64,000 nt of DNA from Lachnospiraceae bacterium (GCA_910575105.1 CAJTDK010000010.1:62001-126000); one strand, 5' to 3'; positions 28,901 through 37,697 are shown, counted from the first letter of the stretch. Numbers and translations: made by a program. Notes: generated by a model from the sequence alone, not told the origin.

Positions 28901-29751
28901 ATCAGCGCCAGATCCATCAGGCAGACGAACTTGTCCTCCCTGCCCTTAAAGATCTCGCTGTGGTCAGCAAGATACTGCTTATAAGTCTCCTCCATGGGCG
29001 CGCGGTAATCCCCTTCACCGAAGGAAATGTCCGTAAGCTCCGTCGAAAACGTAGTATGGCGGCAGTGATCCGACCAGTAGGTATCTAACACCCTGATCTC
29101 CGTCATGGACGGATCCCTCGCCTCCTCATGCTTAAAATAATTCTGGATATGCAGGAAATCCTTGAAGGTCATGGCAAGCCCTAAAGATCCGTAGAGCTCC
29201 TTAAGCTCCCCTTCCCCCATATCCTTGAATCCATCAAACGTAATCACATCCTCCGGCTCGTCAAATACGGTCAGAAGCGTCTGGGGCTTCTCCATCCCGG
29301 TCTCCCTCGAATCCACCGGATTGATGCAGTGCGCCTTCACCGCTGAAAGCTCGGCATCAGAGATCTCCCTTCCTGCGCCCTCGATCACATAGACCACCGC
29401 TGTCTTAATCACCGGCTGCTCGTCCTCTTTGATAAACTGAATACACTGCACCGCCGAATCTGCCCTCTGGTCGAACTGGCCCGGAAGATACTCCACGGAA
29501 AATACTCTGCTGTTATCCCCCACCGGGAATTCCTCCCGGTACAGGATATCCACCGGCGGCTCCGCGAAGATGCCGTTGCACGCCTTCTCAAATGTAGCGT
29601 CCGAGACATTCTCCACATCGTAGCGAATCAGGACGCGCACGGACGCGATATCCAAAACCCCGAGATACCCTTTGATCTCATGCTCAAGATCCTTCGCCTG
29701 TACAGCAAAATCCGGTTTTTTTTCCACAAACACTCGCTTTACATTACTCAT
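25984..29751 (-). CDS. purL: Phosphoribosylformylglycinamidine synthase, single-chain
   Basis: It converts FGAR, glutamine and ATP to FGAM in purine synthesis. The 1255-residue protein has the order PurS-like N-terminal domain (about 1-170), linker, synthetase core (DTYWSDHCRHTTFSTELTDI, ETHNHPTEIEPFGGAATCLG, GGRTGRDGCGGATGSSKVH), and a C-terminal class I glutaminase (IMFPGGFSAGDEPDGSAKFF, nucleophile Cys in LGICNGFQALVKLGLLP, end pair HSERRG). This is the large fused form used by many Clostridia instead of separate PurS/PurL/PurQ. It stands alone without other pur genes. No purine riboswitch is seen in the upstream 200 bp. Confidence 0.96.
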   Translation of the reverse strand: MSNVKRVFVEKKPDFAVQAKDLEHEIKGYLGVLDIASVRVLIRYDVENVSDATFEKACNGIFAEPPVDILYREEFPVGDNSRVFSVEYLPGQFDQRADSAVQCIQFIKEDEQPVIKTAVVYVIEGAGREISDAELSAVKAHCINPVDSRETGMEKPQTLLTVFDEPEDVITFDGFKDMGEGELKELYGSLGLAMTFKDFLHIQNYFKHEEARDPSMTEIRVLDTYWSDHCRHTTFSTELTDISFGEGDYRAPMEETYKQYLADHSEIFKGREDKFVCLMDLALMAMRKLKKEGKLADQEESDEINACSIVVPVTVDGVEEEWLVNFKNETHNHPTEIEPFGGAATCLGGAIRDPLSGRTYVYQAMRVTGAADPTASMKDTLKGKLPQKKLVREAAHGYSSYGNQIGLATGAVKEIYHPNYVAKRMEIGAVLGAAPRRAVIRETSDPGDIIILLGGRTGRDGCGGATGSSKVHTTESIETCGAEVQKGNAPTERKIQRMFRREEVSRLIKKCNDFGAGGVSVAIGELADGLRVDLDKVPKKYAGLDGTEIAISESQERMAVVVDPEDVAEFMGYAKEESLEAVEVAVVTEEPRLVLSWRGKEIVNLSRAFLDTNGAHQETAVAVDIPNRKDSILVREEVGDVRAKWLSVLSDLNVCSQKGLVEMFDGSIGAASVFMPHGGKYQTTETQAMVAKLPVLGGDCDTVTMMSYGFDPYLSTWSPYHGAIYAVTESVAKIVANGGDHRKIRFTFQEYFRRMTGEPSRWSQPFAALLGAYNAQLGFGLPSIGGKDSMSGTFEDIDVPPTLVSFAVDIAREKDIITPELKTAGNKLVWLRIPTDQYDVPVYEKVMEQYGKFTEDIRAGRIVSAYAADRHGVIAAVSRMAFGNRMGVKIEHNMDARDLFAPAFGDIIAEVADGKVGELAIEYTVIGEVTGDGTFSYGNVAIPEAEAEGAWKATLEKVFRTNSGAEGQEEKIETRLYHASDIHICTHKIAQPTVFIPVFPGTNCEYDSASAFEQAGARVVTKVFRNLDAADIIDSVNTFEKAIDGAQIIMFPGGFSAGDEPDGSAKFFATAFQNAKIKEAVERLLNERDGLALGICNGFQALVKLGLLPNGQITGQDEKSLTLTYNTIGRHISKMIYVKVVSDKSPWLKKAELGGVYTNPASNGEGRFVADKEWLDKLFANGQVATQYCDTDGNITLDEEWNVNGSYMAIEGITSPDGRIFGKMAHSERRGRSVAVNIYGEQDMKIFASGVEYFR

Positions 29752-29883
29752 TCATTCTCCTCCTTACCGCACCGGCAGGCTAAAAACGGCAGGCTGCCCA
29801 TGCATGTATACATTGTAACATATTTACCCTACACAGGAAATCAGTAATTCCTCTGCACATTTAAAACATTCATCCATATGCTG

Positions 29884-29948
29884 CTGTCCGCTCCGTTCGC
29901 AGCAGCCTTCGCAGCTCCATTTAACCTGCGTTCCGTAAGCGGGATCCA
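29884..29948. repeat. Diverged copy of the internal part of the 5332-5467 MITE
   Basis: CTCCGTTCGCAGCAGCCTTC and CTCCATTTAA align with 5344-5395 of the MITE (CTCCGTTCACAGCAGCCTTC, ATCCATTTAA), with roughly 70 percent identity over about 60 bp. No terminal repeats are visible at this site. It lies between purL and the TIGR01906 gene. Confidence 0.6.
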
Positions 29949-29952
29949 GGCA

Positions 29953-30726
29953 TTAACCCTTTCCGGCCCTTTTGCGCACCACCTTACGCACAAGCCAGAC
30001 CAGCACGCCAAGCAGCACAAGGCTCCCCGCGAATACAAGTACAATCCGGACGACCATATCCGAGAAAAACCCTTCCGGCAGCATACGGATCATATAATCG
30101 GTACTTTCGTCAAACATCCAGAGGTCATTGGTAAAAAACATCTCATGGAATATGGTAAAGCACCGCGTAAAATCAATGGTGAAGGCAATCCCTAAAAATA
30201 CCAGCGCCGCCGCAAACACCGCCATCGCGATCCCATATGCCGCCGGCAGCACTTTTCCCATATCCGCCTTAAGCCTGACAAGGAGTGCCAGAAAAAGAAA
30301 CGCCGCCAGAAAAAGGGCTGTCCTGACCTTAAGCCCGCCCAGGAAAAGATTCTTCACATCCGCCATGTGGAGCCGGTCCTGTTCGTTGAAAAAATCCTGC
30401 CTTTCTCCGTCCACGTCAGTCTCGATAGAAAGCTCTTCCTCGCGCCCGATCAGATAGTCCATCATATAATCCGTCACGACCATCACGTCCGAAAGCTCCA
30501 TGCCAAGAGACTCCGTCACCTTATACTTCACGTATTCCTTCTCATAAAAACGGTACCGGGAATCTCCGTAGATGGCAAGCTGAAAGCTGGTAAGAAGCAG
30601 GGAAAGAACCAGCAGAAACATGGCTGCAACCCCCACAGCCAGATGAATCCTCCTTTGCTGTCTCCCGTCCTGGCCGGCTATCTGCTTTTCCTGCTGCCCG
30701 CTCATCTTCTTAACCGGCCTCATCAC
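29953..30726 (-). CDS. TIGR01906 family (DUF1461-like) integral membrane protein
   Basis: A 257-residue protein with four or five hydrophobic segments at about 28-48, 138-155, 162-182 and 222-245. A long extracytoplasmic loop after the first carries YGDSRYRFYEKEYVKYKV and the family-typical EQDRLHMADVKNLF. A second conserved region, FTIFHEMFFTNDLWMFDES, is also diagnostic. The biochemical function of this family is not established. It overlaps the end of the lipoprotein gene upstream by 4 nt (ATGA), so the two proteins are made together and may act together at the membrane. Confidence 0.82.
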   Translation of the reverse strand: MMRPVKKMSGQQEKQIAGQDGRQQRRIHLAVGVAAMFLLVLSLLLTSFQLAIYGDSRYRFYEKEYVKYKVTESLGMELSDVMVVTDYMMDYLIGREEELSIETDVDGERQDFFNEQDRLHMADVKNLFLGGLKVRTALFLAAFLFLALLVRLKADMGKVLPAAYGIAMAVFAAALVFLGIAFTIDFTRCFTIFHEMFFTNDLWMFDESTDYMIRMLPEGFFSDMVVRIVLVFAGSLVLLGVLVWLVRKVVRKRAGKG

Positions 30727-31847
30727 TGGTAGACCTCCAAAGCCCCGTAATACGCAGACACTGCAGACATATCCGAAATATGCTTCCCGATATCTTCTAT
30801 CCCGTACCGCAGCAGAAAATAATCCATATCATGCAGGGCATAGTATATCTTTTTCACATACTCAACATCATGCGTTTCCCTCGCATAGTTAATGTTCTGG
30901 ATAATATTCTCAAGATCACTCTTCAGCAGATTATTTTTCAGGCTGTCCTTCATCTGCTGCACGATGCCGATGAGGTCGTCCGCATCGTACTGATTGTCCG
31001 TCATGACAGGCATCCCGTATTTCTTTCCAAACTCCTCATAGGTAAGCCCCGAGGATCTGTCATACTCCATGCCATCTTCAAATGCCCAGTCCGTCTGTAC
31101 CTCCCCCGTCTTTTCAAGCAGGTTCCAGGTCAGATTCTCCGGATCCGACAGCCGCTCAAACAGATTGCCATGAATACAGCTTCGCTCCAGGCTCTCATTA
31201 GCCGACTTGATGTTGTCCGTCAGCGTCTTCACCGCCTCGTCAGTCATCCCCTCCAGAACCCTTTGCCGCATGGCGTATACTTCTTCTTTCGTTGGCATGA
31301 CATGCTCTTCGCGGATAAACTTCGCTTTATCCGCCAGGTATTTCTCGTTGCTATCTGCATCGGACAGCATAATTTCGGACGAGCCCTTCTGCACGAACCG
31401 CAGCACATCCCCGCTCTCAATCTCAAAACGGTACTTTCCTTTGCCGTCAGATGCTTTTGCCGTCAGGATATTGTCCTTGACCTTAAAGGTTCCCTGTATA
31501 TTGCGGGACAACAGGATATCATACAGGAACATAAATGTACCGTCGGTGCCGTCAAACTCGATCGCAGGAGTAACCGTAGTGTCTGCATCAGCTTCCAGTA
31601 TATAATATCCCTTTCCATTTTCAAAGGGGAGGGCGTCTTCACCTGTCTCCTTCACTTCTTCCTCCGCCCTGTCCTTCCCGTTCTCAGACTGATCCGTCTC
31701 AGCCTCCGTCCGGACTTCCCCAGACTCCACAGCGGTTTCCCCCGGTTCAGATCCGTCCGTTCCTAACTGAGCTGACTTTCCTTTGGCACAGCCAGAAGGG
31801 CAAAGCAACGTAAGTATACAGCAAAACAACAGCAGATTTCTCTTCAT
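30723..31847 (-). CDS. Lipoprotein, function unknown
   Basis: A 374-residue exported protein. The signal peptide MKRNLLLFCCILTLLCPSGC ends in a lipobox-like PSGC, so it is probably lipid-anchored. A Glu/Gly/Thr-rich spacer to about residue 80 follows. Next comes a small beta domain (YYILEADADTTVTPAIEFDG, FMFLYDILLSRNIQGTFKVK), then a helical domain. The start at 31847 is chosen because AAAGGAG lies 8 nt upstream; an earlier in-frame start at 31868 would place extra residues before the signal peptide. It is co-expressed with the TIGR01906 membrane protein. I do not recognise a characterised family. Confidence 0.78.
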   Translation of the reverse strand: MKRNLLLFCCILTLLCPSGCAKGKSAQLGTDGSEPGETAVESGEVRTEAETDQSENGKDRAEEEVKETGEDALPFENGKGYYILEADADTTVTPAIEFDGTDGTFMFLYDILLSRNIQGTFKVKDNILTAKASDGKGKYRFEIESGDVLRFVQKGSSEIMLSDADSNEKYLADKAKFIREEHVMPTKEEVYAMRQRVLEGMTDEAVKTLTDNIKSANESLERSCIHGNLFERLSDPENLTWNLLEKTGEVQTDWAFEDGMEYDRSSGLTYEEFGKKYGMPVMTDNQYDADDLIGIVQQMKDSLKNNLLKSDLENIIQNINYARETHDVEYVKKIYYALHDMDYFLLRYGIEDIGKHISDMSAVSAYYGALEVYQ

Positions 31848-31919
31848 AAATGTAACTCCTTTCCGCAATGCTCCAGTTGGTATAGCATGATTGTACCATC
31901 ATCCGGCAATTTTGTCACT

Positions 31920-32861
31920 TTACAATATATGTTTCACACAGCCCTCTCTCTTTGCCTGCTCTGCCCCAAGATATTCCCTGATATGATCAAGGGATTTCCG
32001 GCTGAGCAGCTCGTATGCCTGAGCAGTCATGCCCGAAGAAGCTCCCATGCAGATGACATTCTCCCGGCTTCTTACTTCCCCGGACATATCTCCCAGCGCC
32101 TCCGTCATATCGCAGCAGAACAGATTGCCCGGCTGCCTGATCCAGTTCTCCAGAGCCTCCATGTCTGCTGCCGGGCCGATGGATGTGTTGAACATGATCT
32201 TTCCGTTGCCAAAGGCCTGGAATTCCTCCTCGTGGAGAAGTATCGTATTCTTATTCAGGCAGGTGAACACCACCTCGCTGTCGCAAAGCAGCTTCGGCAG
32301 CGGTTTATAATGGATTCCCTGCTGCTCCCGCTCTGGTTTTACGCTTCTGGCAAAATAGGAAACCTCCGCGCCGAAAAAATGCAGCGCATCCGCGATCAGC
32401 CCTCCGGAATCACCGATTCCCACCATACCCACTTTAAGCCCGGTGATCTCCCGCATCTTACCGTCCTTAAGCGGAAAGCCATAGCCGTGAAGGATCCTGA
32501 TGAGCTGATAGACTGCATACTCCGCTACGCCTTTGTCCCCGTAGTTTCGCACACCCTTTACGGTGATCCCCCTTGTCCTTGCAAAGGCAATATCCACATT
32601 GGCACTCTCCTCCGAGTAAAGGCTGCAGATCATCCCCACATATTTAAGCTTCGGCGCCTGTCTCAGTATCTCCTCCCCCATCTGGGTGGCAAATCCCACA
32701 AGCACCCCGTCCGCATCCTTGATCCGCCCGGCCAGATCCTCCCCGTCCTTCGGCGGATCCGGGTAGAATATTACTTCGTCTGCATATTCCTTTAGTTCCT
32801 CCCGCGCCCATCCCACGAGGTTCACCGGCGCTGCCGCCACCAGCTTCTTAAATTTGTCCAT
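31920..32861 (-). CDS. D-isomer specific 2-hydroxyacid dehydrogenase family protein
   Basis: A 313-residue NAD-dependent dehydrogenase. The Rossmann nucleotide site is GLKVGMVGIGDSGGLIADAL, and the cofactor-contact regions are VFTCLNKNTILLHEEEFQAF and MFNTSIGPAADMEALENWI. The substrate is not evident; relatives act on phosphoglycerate, lactate and glyoxylate-type acids. The start at 32861 follows GAGAGGTGAT and lies 13 nt downstream of the alaX stop, so the two form an operon. The pairing has no obvious functional logic. Confidence 0.85.
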   Translation of the reverse strand: MDKFKKLVAAAPVNLVGWAREELKEYADEVIFYPDPPKDGEDLAGRIKDADGVLVGFATQMGEEILRQAPKLKYVGMICSLYSEESANVDIAFARTRGITVKGVRNYGDKGVAEYAVYQLIRILHGYGFPLKDGKMREITGLKVGMVGIGDSGGLIADALHFFGAEVSYFARSVKPEREQQGIHYKPLPKLLCDSEVVFTCLNKNTILLHEEEFQAFGNGKIMFNTSIGPAADMEALENWIRQPGNLFCCDMTEALGDMSGEVRSRENVICMGASSGMTAQAYELLSRKSLDHIREYLGAEQAKREGCVKHIL

Positions 32862-32874
32862 CCTAATCACCTCT

Positions 32875-34044
32875 CTAATCTTCCTGTACATCTTCCGCAC
32901 AAAGCTTCCTTACCGCCTCTTCACTGCCGGTCAGGGATCCCTGCACCATTCCCGGCTTCCCGCCGCCTTTTCCGGCGAAGGCCTCATTCAGCCTTCTGCA
33001 CAGCGGGCGCACATCCTCCTTATGGCTTCCGATCACATACCGGTAGCCATCGTCATCCGTCCCTGCAAATACGGCACATACCTTCGCCCCTCTTGACAAG
33101 AGCTGGTTCATCAGCTCCCGCGGTCCATTTCCCGAAATCTCCCGGTCAAATACGGTGACTATATTCCCCGATATGTCAATCTCCTGGGCCTGATACCTGA
33201 TCATCTTCTGCTGGAGCGCTATAAGCTTCCCCTTAAGAGCTGCCTGCTCCCCTTTAAGATGCTCCACCGCCTGGGCGATATCCGTCTTCTTGGCACACAG
33301 AGCCGCGGAAATGGCCTTGGTGCTCTCATCCTTCCTGTCATAATCCGAAAGAGCGCGGTACCCGCAGAGCATGGTAATCCGCTCCCCGCCCTTATAATTG
33401 ACCATATTCACCAACTTGATCAGTCCGATCTCCCCGGTCTTTTTCACATGGGGCGCGCAGCAGGCGCAGACATCATACCCGGGAACCGTCACGATGCGCA
33501 CCTGCCCCTCGATCTCGATCTTGCTGCGGTAATCCAGGGCGGCAAGCTCCTCTTTTGACGGGTAGGACACCTGGATGTCCACATTTTCAAAGACCGCCCC
33601 GTTGGCCCTGCGTTCAATCTCCTTAAGCTGCTCTTTCGTAATCTGTCCGTCAAAGTCCAGCGTACAGTAGTCGCTCCCCAGATGGAAGCCTACATTATTA
33701 TAGCCGAACCATTCGTGGACGATCCCGGAGACGATATGCTCACCGGAGTGCTGCTGCATCTTCCCGAACCGCTCCTCCCAGTTGATCCTTCCATGAACTT
33801 TTGCCCCTTCCTCAAGGGGTTCTTCGGTAATGTGATATACGACGTCCTCTTTTTCCCGGACATCGAGCACCCTCACCCCGTCCAGATAACCGGTATCCGC
33901 ATACTGTCCCCCGCCTTCCGGGAAAAATGCTGTCCGGTCGAGAACCACCCTGTACCTTTCCCCGTCCGGCACGCAAGCGCGCACGGACGCATCAAATTCT
34001 TTCAAATGGCTGTCCTCATAAAACAGCTTCTCTGTCTCTTTCAT
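32875..34044 (-). CDS. Alanyl-tRNA editing protein (AlaX-type, with DHHA1 domain)
   Basis: A 389-residue freestanding editing factor that hydrolyses Ser or Gly mischarged on tRNA-Ala. The N-terminal region resembles the AlaRS glycine-rich barrel (DRTAFFPEGGGQYADTGYLD). The zinc-binding editing site follows (QQHSGEHIVSGIVHEWFGYN and CACCAPHVKKTGEIGLIKLV). The C-terminal third is a coiled coil plus a DHHA1 domain (GKGGGKPGMVQGSLTGSEE). The length fits the AlaX-L class. It sits 49 nt downstream of argS and so lies in a tRNA-charging context. Confidence 0.9.
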   Translation of the reverse strand: MKETEKLFYEDSHLKEFDASVRACVPDGERYRVVLDRTAFFPEGGGQYADTGYLDGVRVLDVREKEDVVYHITEEPLEEGAKVHGRINWEERFGKMQQHSGEHIVSGIVHEWFGYNNVGFHLGSDYCTLDFDGQITKEQLKEIERRANGAVFENVDIQVSYPSKEELAALDYRSKIEIEGQVRIVTVPGYDVCACCAPHVKKTGEIGLIKLVNMVNYKGGERITMLCGYRALSDYDRKDESTKAISAALCAKKTDIAQAVEHLKGEQAALKGKLIALQQKMIRYQAQEIDISGNIVTVFDREISGNGPRELMNQLLSRGAKVCAVFAGTDDDGYRYVIGSHKEDVRPLCRRLNEAFAGKGGGKPGMVQGSLTGSEEAVRKLCAEDVQED

Positions 34045-34093
34045 CTTCTACACGTCCTTTTTTTAACATCTGCAGGCACTTCTCCACCCGGTT

Positions 34094-35860
34094 TCACATC
34101 CGCTCCGGCGCCTCAAATCCCAGCACATCAATACACGACTCCAGTATATCCTTCACCAGGATAAGCAGCGCGATATAGCTTCTTTTCCGCTCTGCGTCCT
34201 CTTCGGCAAGAATCTTCGTCTCATGATAGAAGCGGTTAAATGCATTTGCCAGATCATAGATATACGCACAGATCTTATGCGGCGCAAGCTCCTCGTATGC
34301 TACAGCCATCACCTCATTATACTTCGCAGCCTCAAGATGAAGCGCCTTCTCCCCATCGCTGCCCGCTGCAGTGGCCGTAAGACCCTCTAAGCCTTCTCCT
34401 TCTGCCGCATATTTATTCAGGATCGACTTGATCCGGACAATCGTATATAAAATGTAGGGGCCGGTATTTCCTTCAAAGGAAGTGAACCTGTCCACATCAA
34501 ATACATAATCTTTCGCAGCCTGATTAGAAAGATCGCCGTACTTGAGCGCCGCCAGCCCCACGATCTTCGCCGTAGCTGCCGCATCCGCCTCTTCTACCGT
34601 ACGGTTGTCGGTGATCTTCTTATACATCTCCTTTTCAATGTCAGCGATCAGATCCTCCAGACGCATGATCCCGCCTTCTCTTGTCTTAAATGGCTTGCCG
34701 TCCTTGCCGTTCATGGTTCCGAAGCCCAAGAAGAAAAGGCCTGTGCTTTCCGGCACGATCCCCGATTTCTTCGCCGCCCGGAACACCTGCACAAAGTGAA
34801 GCTCCTGACGCTTGTCCGCCAGATAGATCACCTTGTCCGGCTGATAATCCCTCTGACGCTGCACCAGCGTCGCCAGGTCTGTCGTCCCATAAAGCGACGC
34901 GCCGTCTGATTTCTGCACCATACACGGCGGGATCTCCTTCGTGTCAGCCTCCTCCTGCACGTCGATAACAAGGGCTCCCTGATCCATATGGGCAAATCCA
35001 TCTGCTTTCAGCCGCCCGATCATATCCGGAATATCGCTCTGGGCGTCAGATTCCCCTTTCCACAAATCAAACTCGACGTTCAGATGGTCATAATTCTTCT
35101 TAAGGTCAGCAACCGACACATCCATGATATGCCTCCAGACTGCCGTATATCCCCTGTGGCCGTTCTGGAGCAGATATGTGGCATGAAGCGCCGCCTCCCG
35201 GTACGTATCATCCTCCTTCGCCTTTGCGCTGGCCGTCGGATAGATCTCCTCCAGCTCACTGATGGTAAATGGCGCCTCCTTCGGATATTCTCCCGCAAAA
35301 TCCTCATTAAAATAAGGAAGAGAAGGCTGGCGCTCCTTTAGCTCCGTAATGATCAGCCCCATCTGATAGCCCCAGTCGCCAAGGTGGATATCCCCAAGCA
35401 CCTTATGCCCTGCCTTCCTGGCAATGCGCTTCACACTCTCGCCGATGACGGCAGAGCGGAGATGCCCTACGTGCAGCGGTTTTGCCACATTCGGCCCGCC
35501 GTAGTCTACCACGATCATCTGCGGTTCTTTGGCCTTCTCAATACCCAGATCCTTTGAAGTCCGCATCTCATTCAGATATGAAGCAACTGCCTCTTCATCA
35601 AGCTTCATATTGATAAAGCCTGGCTTCACTGCCTCGACGGCTCCGATATACCTTTTCTCCGTCAGATTCGCGATCACATCCTCTGCGATCATAAAGGGAG
35701 CCTTGTGATACGCCTTCGCTCCTGCCATGGCCCCGTTACACTGATATTCGCACAGATCCGGGCGGTTAGACAGCGTGACCTTCGCCAATCCCCGGTCATA
35801 TCCTGCCTTCTCAAAAGCCGCGCCTAATTCTTCTTCCAAATAATCTATGATTTTTTTCAT
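34094..35860 (-). CDS. argS: Arginyl-tRNA synthetase
   Basis: A class Ia synthetase of 588 residues. The N-terminal tRNA D-loop-binding domain runs to about 110. The HIGH motif lies in NVAKPLHVGHLRSAVIGES. The KMSKS-equivalent region is PFKTREGGIMRLEDL, and the C-terminal DALR anticodon domain has YILYTIVRIKSIL and LANAFNRFYHETKIL. It is complete, with AGGAGG before the start. It is divergent from the rubredoxin-flavin reductase gene, with 179 bp between the start codons. Confidence 0.95.
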   Translation of the reverse strand: MKKIIDYLEEELGAAFEKAGYDRGLAKVTLSNRPDLCEYQCNGAMAGAKAYHKAPFMIAEDVIANLTEKRYIGAVEAVKPGFINMKLDEEAVASYLNEMRTSKDLGIEKAKEPQMIVVDYGGPNVAKPLHVGHLRSAVIGESVKRIARKAGHKVLGDIHLGDWGYQMGLIITELKERQPSLPYFNEDFAGEYPKEAPFTISELEEIYPTASAKAKEDDTYREAALHATYLLQNGHRGYTAVWRHIMDVSVADLKKNYDHLNVEFDLWKGESDAQSDIPDMIGRLKADGFAHMDQGALVIDVQEEADTKEIPPCMVQKSDGASLYGTTDLATLVQRQRDYQPDKVIYLADKRQELHFVQVFRAAKKSGIVPESTGLFFLGFGTMNGKDGKPFKTREGGIMRLEDLIADIEKEMYKKITDNRTVEEADAAATAKIVGLAALKYGDLSNQAAKDYVFDVDRFTSFEGNTGPYILYTIVRIKSILNKYAAEGEGLEGLTATAAGSDGEKALHLEAAKYNEVMAVAYEELAPHKICAYIYDLANAFNRFYHETKILAEEDAERKRSYIALLILVKDILESCIDVLGFEAPERM

Positions 35861-35961
35861 GATAGTAAACCTCCTGCATTTTATACGATATATTATTTTT
35901 CGGACAATTTTCGATGCTTACAACATCGTATTATATTTTTTCAAAAAAGTCCATACTATTA

Positions 35962-36013
35962 TTGCCAAATCTTGTATCTCATGGTATTATATCAGTAATA
36001 ATTACTATTATTA
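35962..36013 (+). promoter_or_regulatory. Promoter and palindromic operator candidate of the hrb-nfo operon
   Basis: TTGCCA (35962-35967) and TATTAT (35985-35990) with a 17-nt spacer. Directly after the -10 box, TAATAAT-N4-ATTATTA (35996-36013) is a perfect 7-bp inverted repeat across the likely transcription start. Its AT-rich form recalls Fur/PerR-type boxes, which control rubredoxin genes in clostridia; this is an inference. Confidence 0.65.
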
Positions 36014-36039
36014 AAAATTTACGAAAGGAAAACATAACG

Positions 36040-36723
36040 ATGAATAAAAAAGTATTGCGCAGCTTATCCTATGGAGTATACATCGTTTCCACCCTGGACG
36101 GCACAAGGAACACGGGATGCGTCGCTAACAGCGTCATGCAGGTCACCTCATCGCCCGCTACTATCGCGGTCAGCATAAACCATGATAATTACACCAATTC
36201 CTGCATTGAGGCTTCCGGGAAATTTGCTGTTTCTATCCTGTCCGAGACTTCCCCGGCTTCTCTTATCGGGCAGTTCGGGTTCCAGTCCGGGAAGGATACG
36301 GACAAATTTGACGGCGTGGATTTCAGCATACAGGAAGGTCTCCCTGTGTTAAACGACTGCTGCGGCTACATCGTCTGCAAAGTCGTAGATAAACTGGAGA
36401 CCTCCTCTCATACCGTATTTTTAGGGGAAGTCATCGATGGCGGCACCATCGGCAGCGCACCTGCAATGACCTACGCATATTACCATAATGTAGTCAAAGG
36501 GAAGAGCCCGAAAAATGCTCCCACCTATATCGCCGACGAGAACGATTCCCCGGAAAATGCTTCCGCAGGCAGAACCGATTCCCCAGAAGGCAGCGCTTCT
36601 TTACGCTGGACATGCGGCATCTGCGGTTATGTCTACGAGGGCAGTGTTCCTTTTGAAGAGCTTTCGGACAACTACGTATGCCCCATTTGCCGGCAGAGCA
36701 AAGACAAATTTATCCAAAGATAA
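36040..36723 (+). CDS. hrb: High-molecular-weight rubredoxin (flavin reductase-rubredoxin fusion)
   Basis: A 227-residue two-domain redox protein. Residues 1-155 are an FMN-binding flavin reductase-like domain (RSLSYGVYIVSTLDGTRNTG, SVNHD-like SINHDNYTNSCIEASGKF). A Ser/Asp-rich linker follows, and residues 185-227 are a rubredoxin with iron ligands CGICGYVYEG and CPICRQSKDKF. In Moorella and other anaerobes Hrb passes electrons from NADH to flavodiiron proteins that reduce oxygen or NO. The start at 36040 follows GAAAGGA; the frame is open 42 codons upstream but that stretch is promoter. It is followed by nfo after 36 nt. Confidence 0.9.
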   Translation: MNKKVLRSLSYGVYIVSTLDGTRNTGCVANSVMQVTSSPATIAVSINHDNYTNSCIEASGKFAVSILSETSPASLIGQFGFQSGKDTDKFDGVDFSIQEGLPVLNDCCGYIVCKVVDKLETSSHTVFLGEVIDGGTIGSAPAMTYAYYHNVVKGKSPKNAPTYIADENDSPENASAGRTDSPEGSASLRWTCGICGYVYEGSVPFEELSDNYVCPICRQSKDKFIQR

Positions 36724-36759
36724 AAGACAATCAAACAAATTTGAAAAGGAGATATACCG

Positions 36760-37662
36760 ATGAAAATAGGTTCCCATGTGGGGATGAGCGGCAAGGACAT
36801 GCTGCTTGGCTCGGCAAAGGAGGCAGTCTCTTACGGCGCCAACACATTCATGTTCTATACCGGGGCACCCCAGAATACAAGACGAAAGGATATTAGCGAG
36901 CTGAATATTGACGCCGCATGGACATATATGGAGGAACACGGCATTCATGAAGTTGTCGTCCACGCCCCCTACATCATCAACCTGGGCAATGCCGTCAAGC
37001 CCGAGACTTACGAGCTTGCGGTGAATTTCCTGCGGACAGAGATCGAACGCACCGAAGCCTGTAAAAGCAAGATCTTGATCCTCCACCCCGGCGCTCACGT
37101 AGGGGAAGGTACGGACACTGGAACAAGCCAGATCATCAAAGGGCTGAACGAGGTACTTATAAAGGATACGGATCTTTACATCGCTCTGGAAACGATGGCT
37201 GGAAAAGGCTCGGAAGTCGGGCGTTCCTTTGAAGAGCTTGCGCGCATTTACGACGGAGTGACGTACAGCGATAAGCTGCGCGTCTGCTTCGACACCTGCC
37301 ATACCCACGACAGCGGCTATGATATCATCCATGATTTTGACGGGGTAATCAGTGAATTTGACCGGATGATCGGAAAGGACCAGATCGCCGTGTTCCATAT
37401 CAATGACACGAAAAATCCTGTAGGCGCGAAAAAAGACCGCCATGAGAATATCGGCTTCGGAGAGATTGGCTTTGACGCCCTGTCTTATATCGTACATCAC
37501 CCGGATTTTGCAGATGTTCCGAAGATCTTAGAGACACCCTATATCCCTTCCCCGACGAAGGCAAAGAAAGCTTACGCGCCGTATAAGCATGAGATTGAGA
37601 TGCTTCTTGAAGATAAATTCGATCCGGAGATGAAAGAGAAGATCATTGCGGAGAATGAGTAA
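36760..37662 (+). CDS. nfo: Deoxyribonuclease IV (AP endonuclease)
   Basis: It cuts DNA at abasic and oxidised sites in base-excision repair. The 300-residue TIM-barrel zinc enzyme shows [75 protein letters not shown] and [20 protein letters not shown], which carry the trinuclear zinc ligands. It has AAAAGGAGATATACC before the ATG. Co-transcription with Hrb joins oxygen removal and oxidative DNA repair in one unit. Confidence 0.95.
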   Translation: MKIGSHVGMSGKDMLLGSAKEAVSYGANTFMFYTGAPQNTRRKDISELNIDAAWTYMEEHGIHEVVVHAPYIINLGNAVKPETYELAVNFLRTEIERTEACKSKILILHPGAHVGEGTDTGTSQIIKGLNEVLIKDTDLYIALETMAGKGSEVGRSFEELARIYDGVTYSDKLRVCFDTCHTHDSGYDIIHDFDGVISEFDRMIGKDQIAVFHINDTKNPVGAKKDRHENIGFGEIGFDALSYIVHHPDFADVPKILETPYIPSPTKAKKAYAPYKHEIEMLLEDKFDPEMKEKIIAENE

Positions 37663-37697
37663 AAATGTGTAAATGAACAAGAACAAGTGACAATGAA

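Noticed and set aside
28336-29088. 250-codon plus-strand frame inside purL
   Set aside because: It is antisense to the conserved synthetase core of PurL and has no start signals.
30780-31766. 328-codon open frame on the plus strand
   Set aside because: It is antisense to the lipoprotein gene, which has a signal peptide, lipobox and ribosome site. No such signals are on the plus strand.
31887-32795. 302-codon open frame on the plus strand
   Set aside because: It is antisense to the 2-hydroxyacid dehydrogenase, whose Rossmann motif is clear.
36601-37500. 300-codon open frame on the minus strand
   Set aside because: It lies opposite nfo and the end of hrb, both with clear families. It has no ribosome site, and its amino-acid order is what an antisense reading of a biased gene gives.
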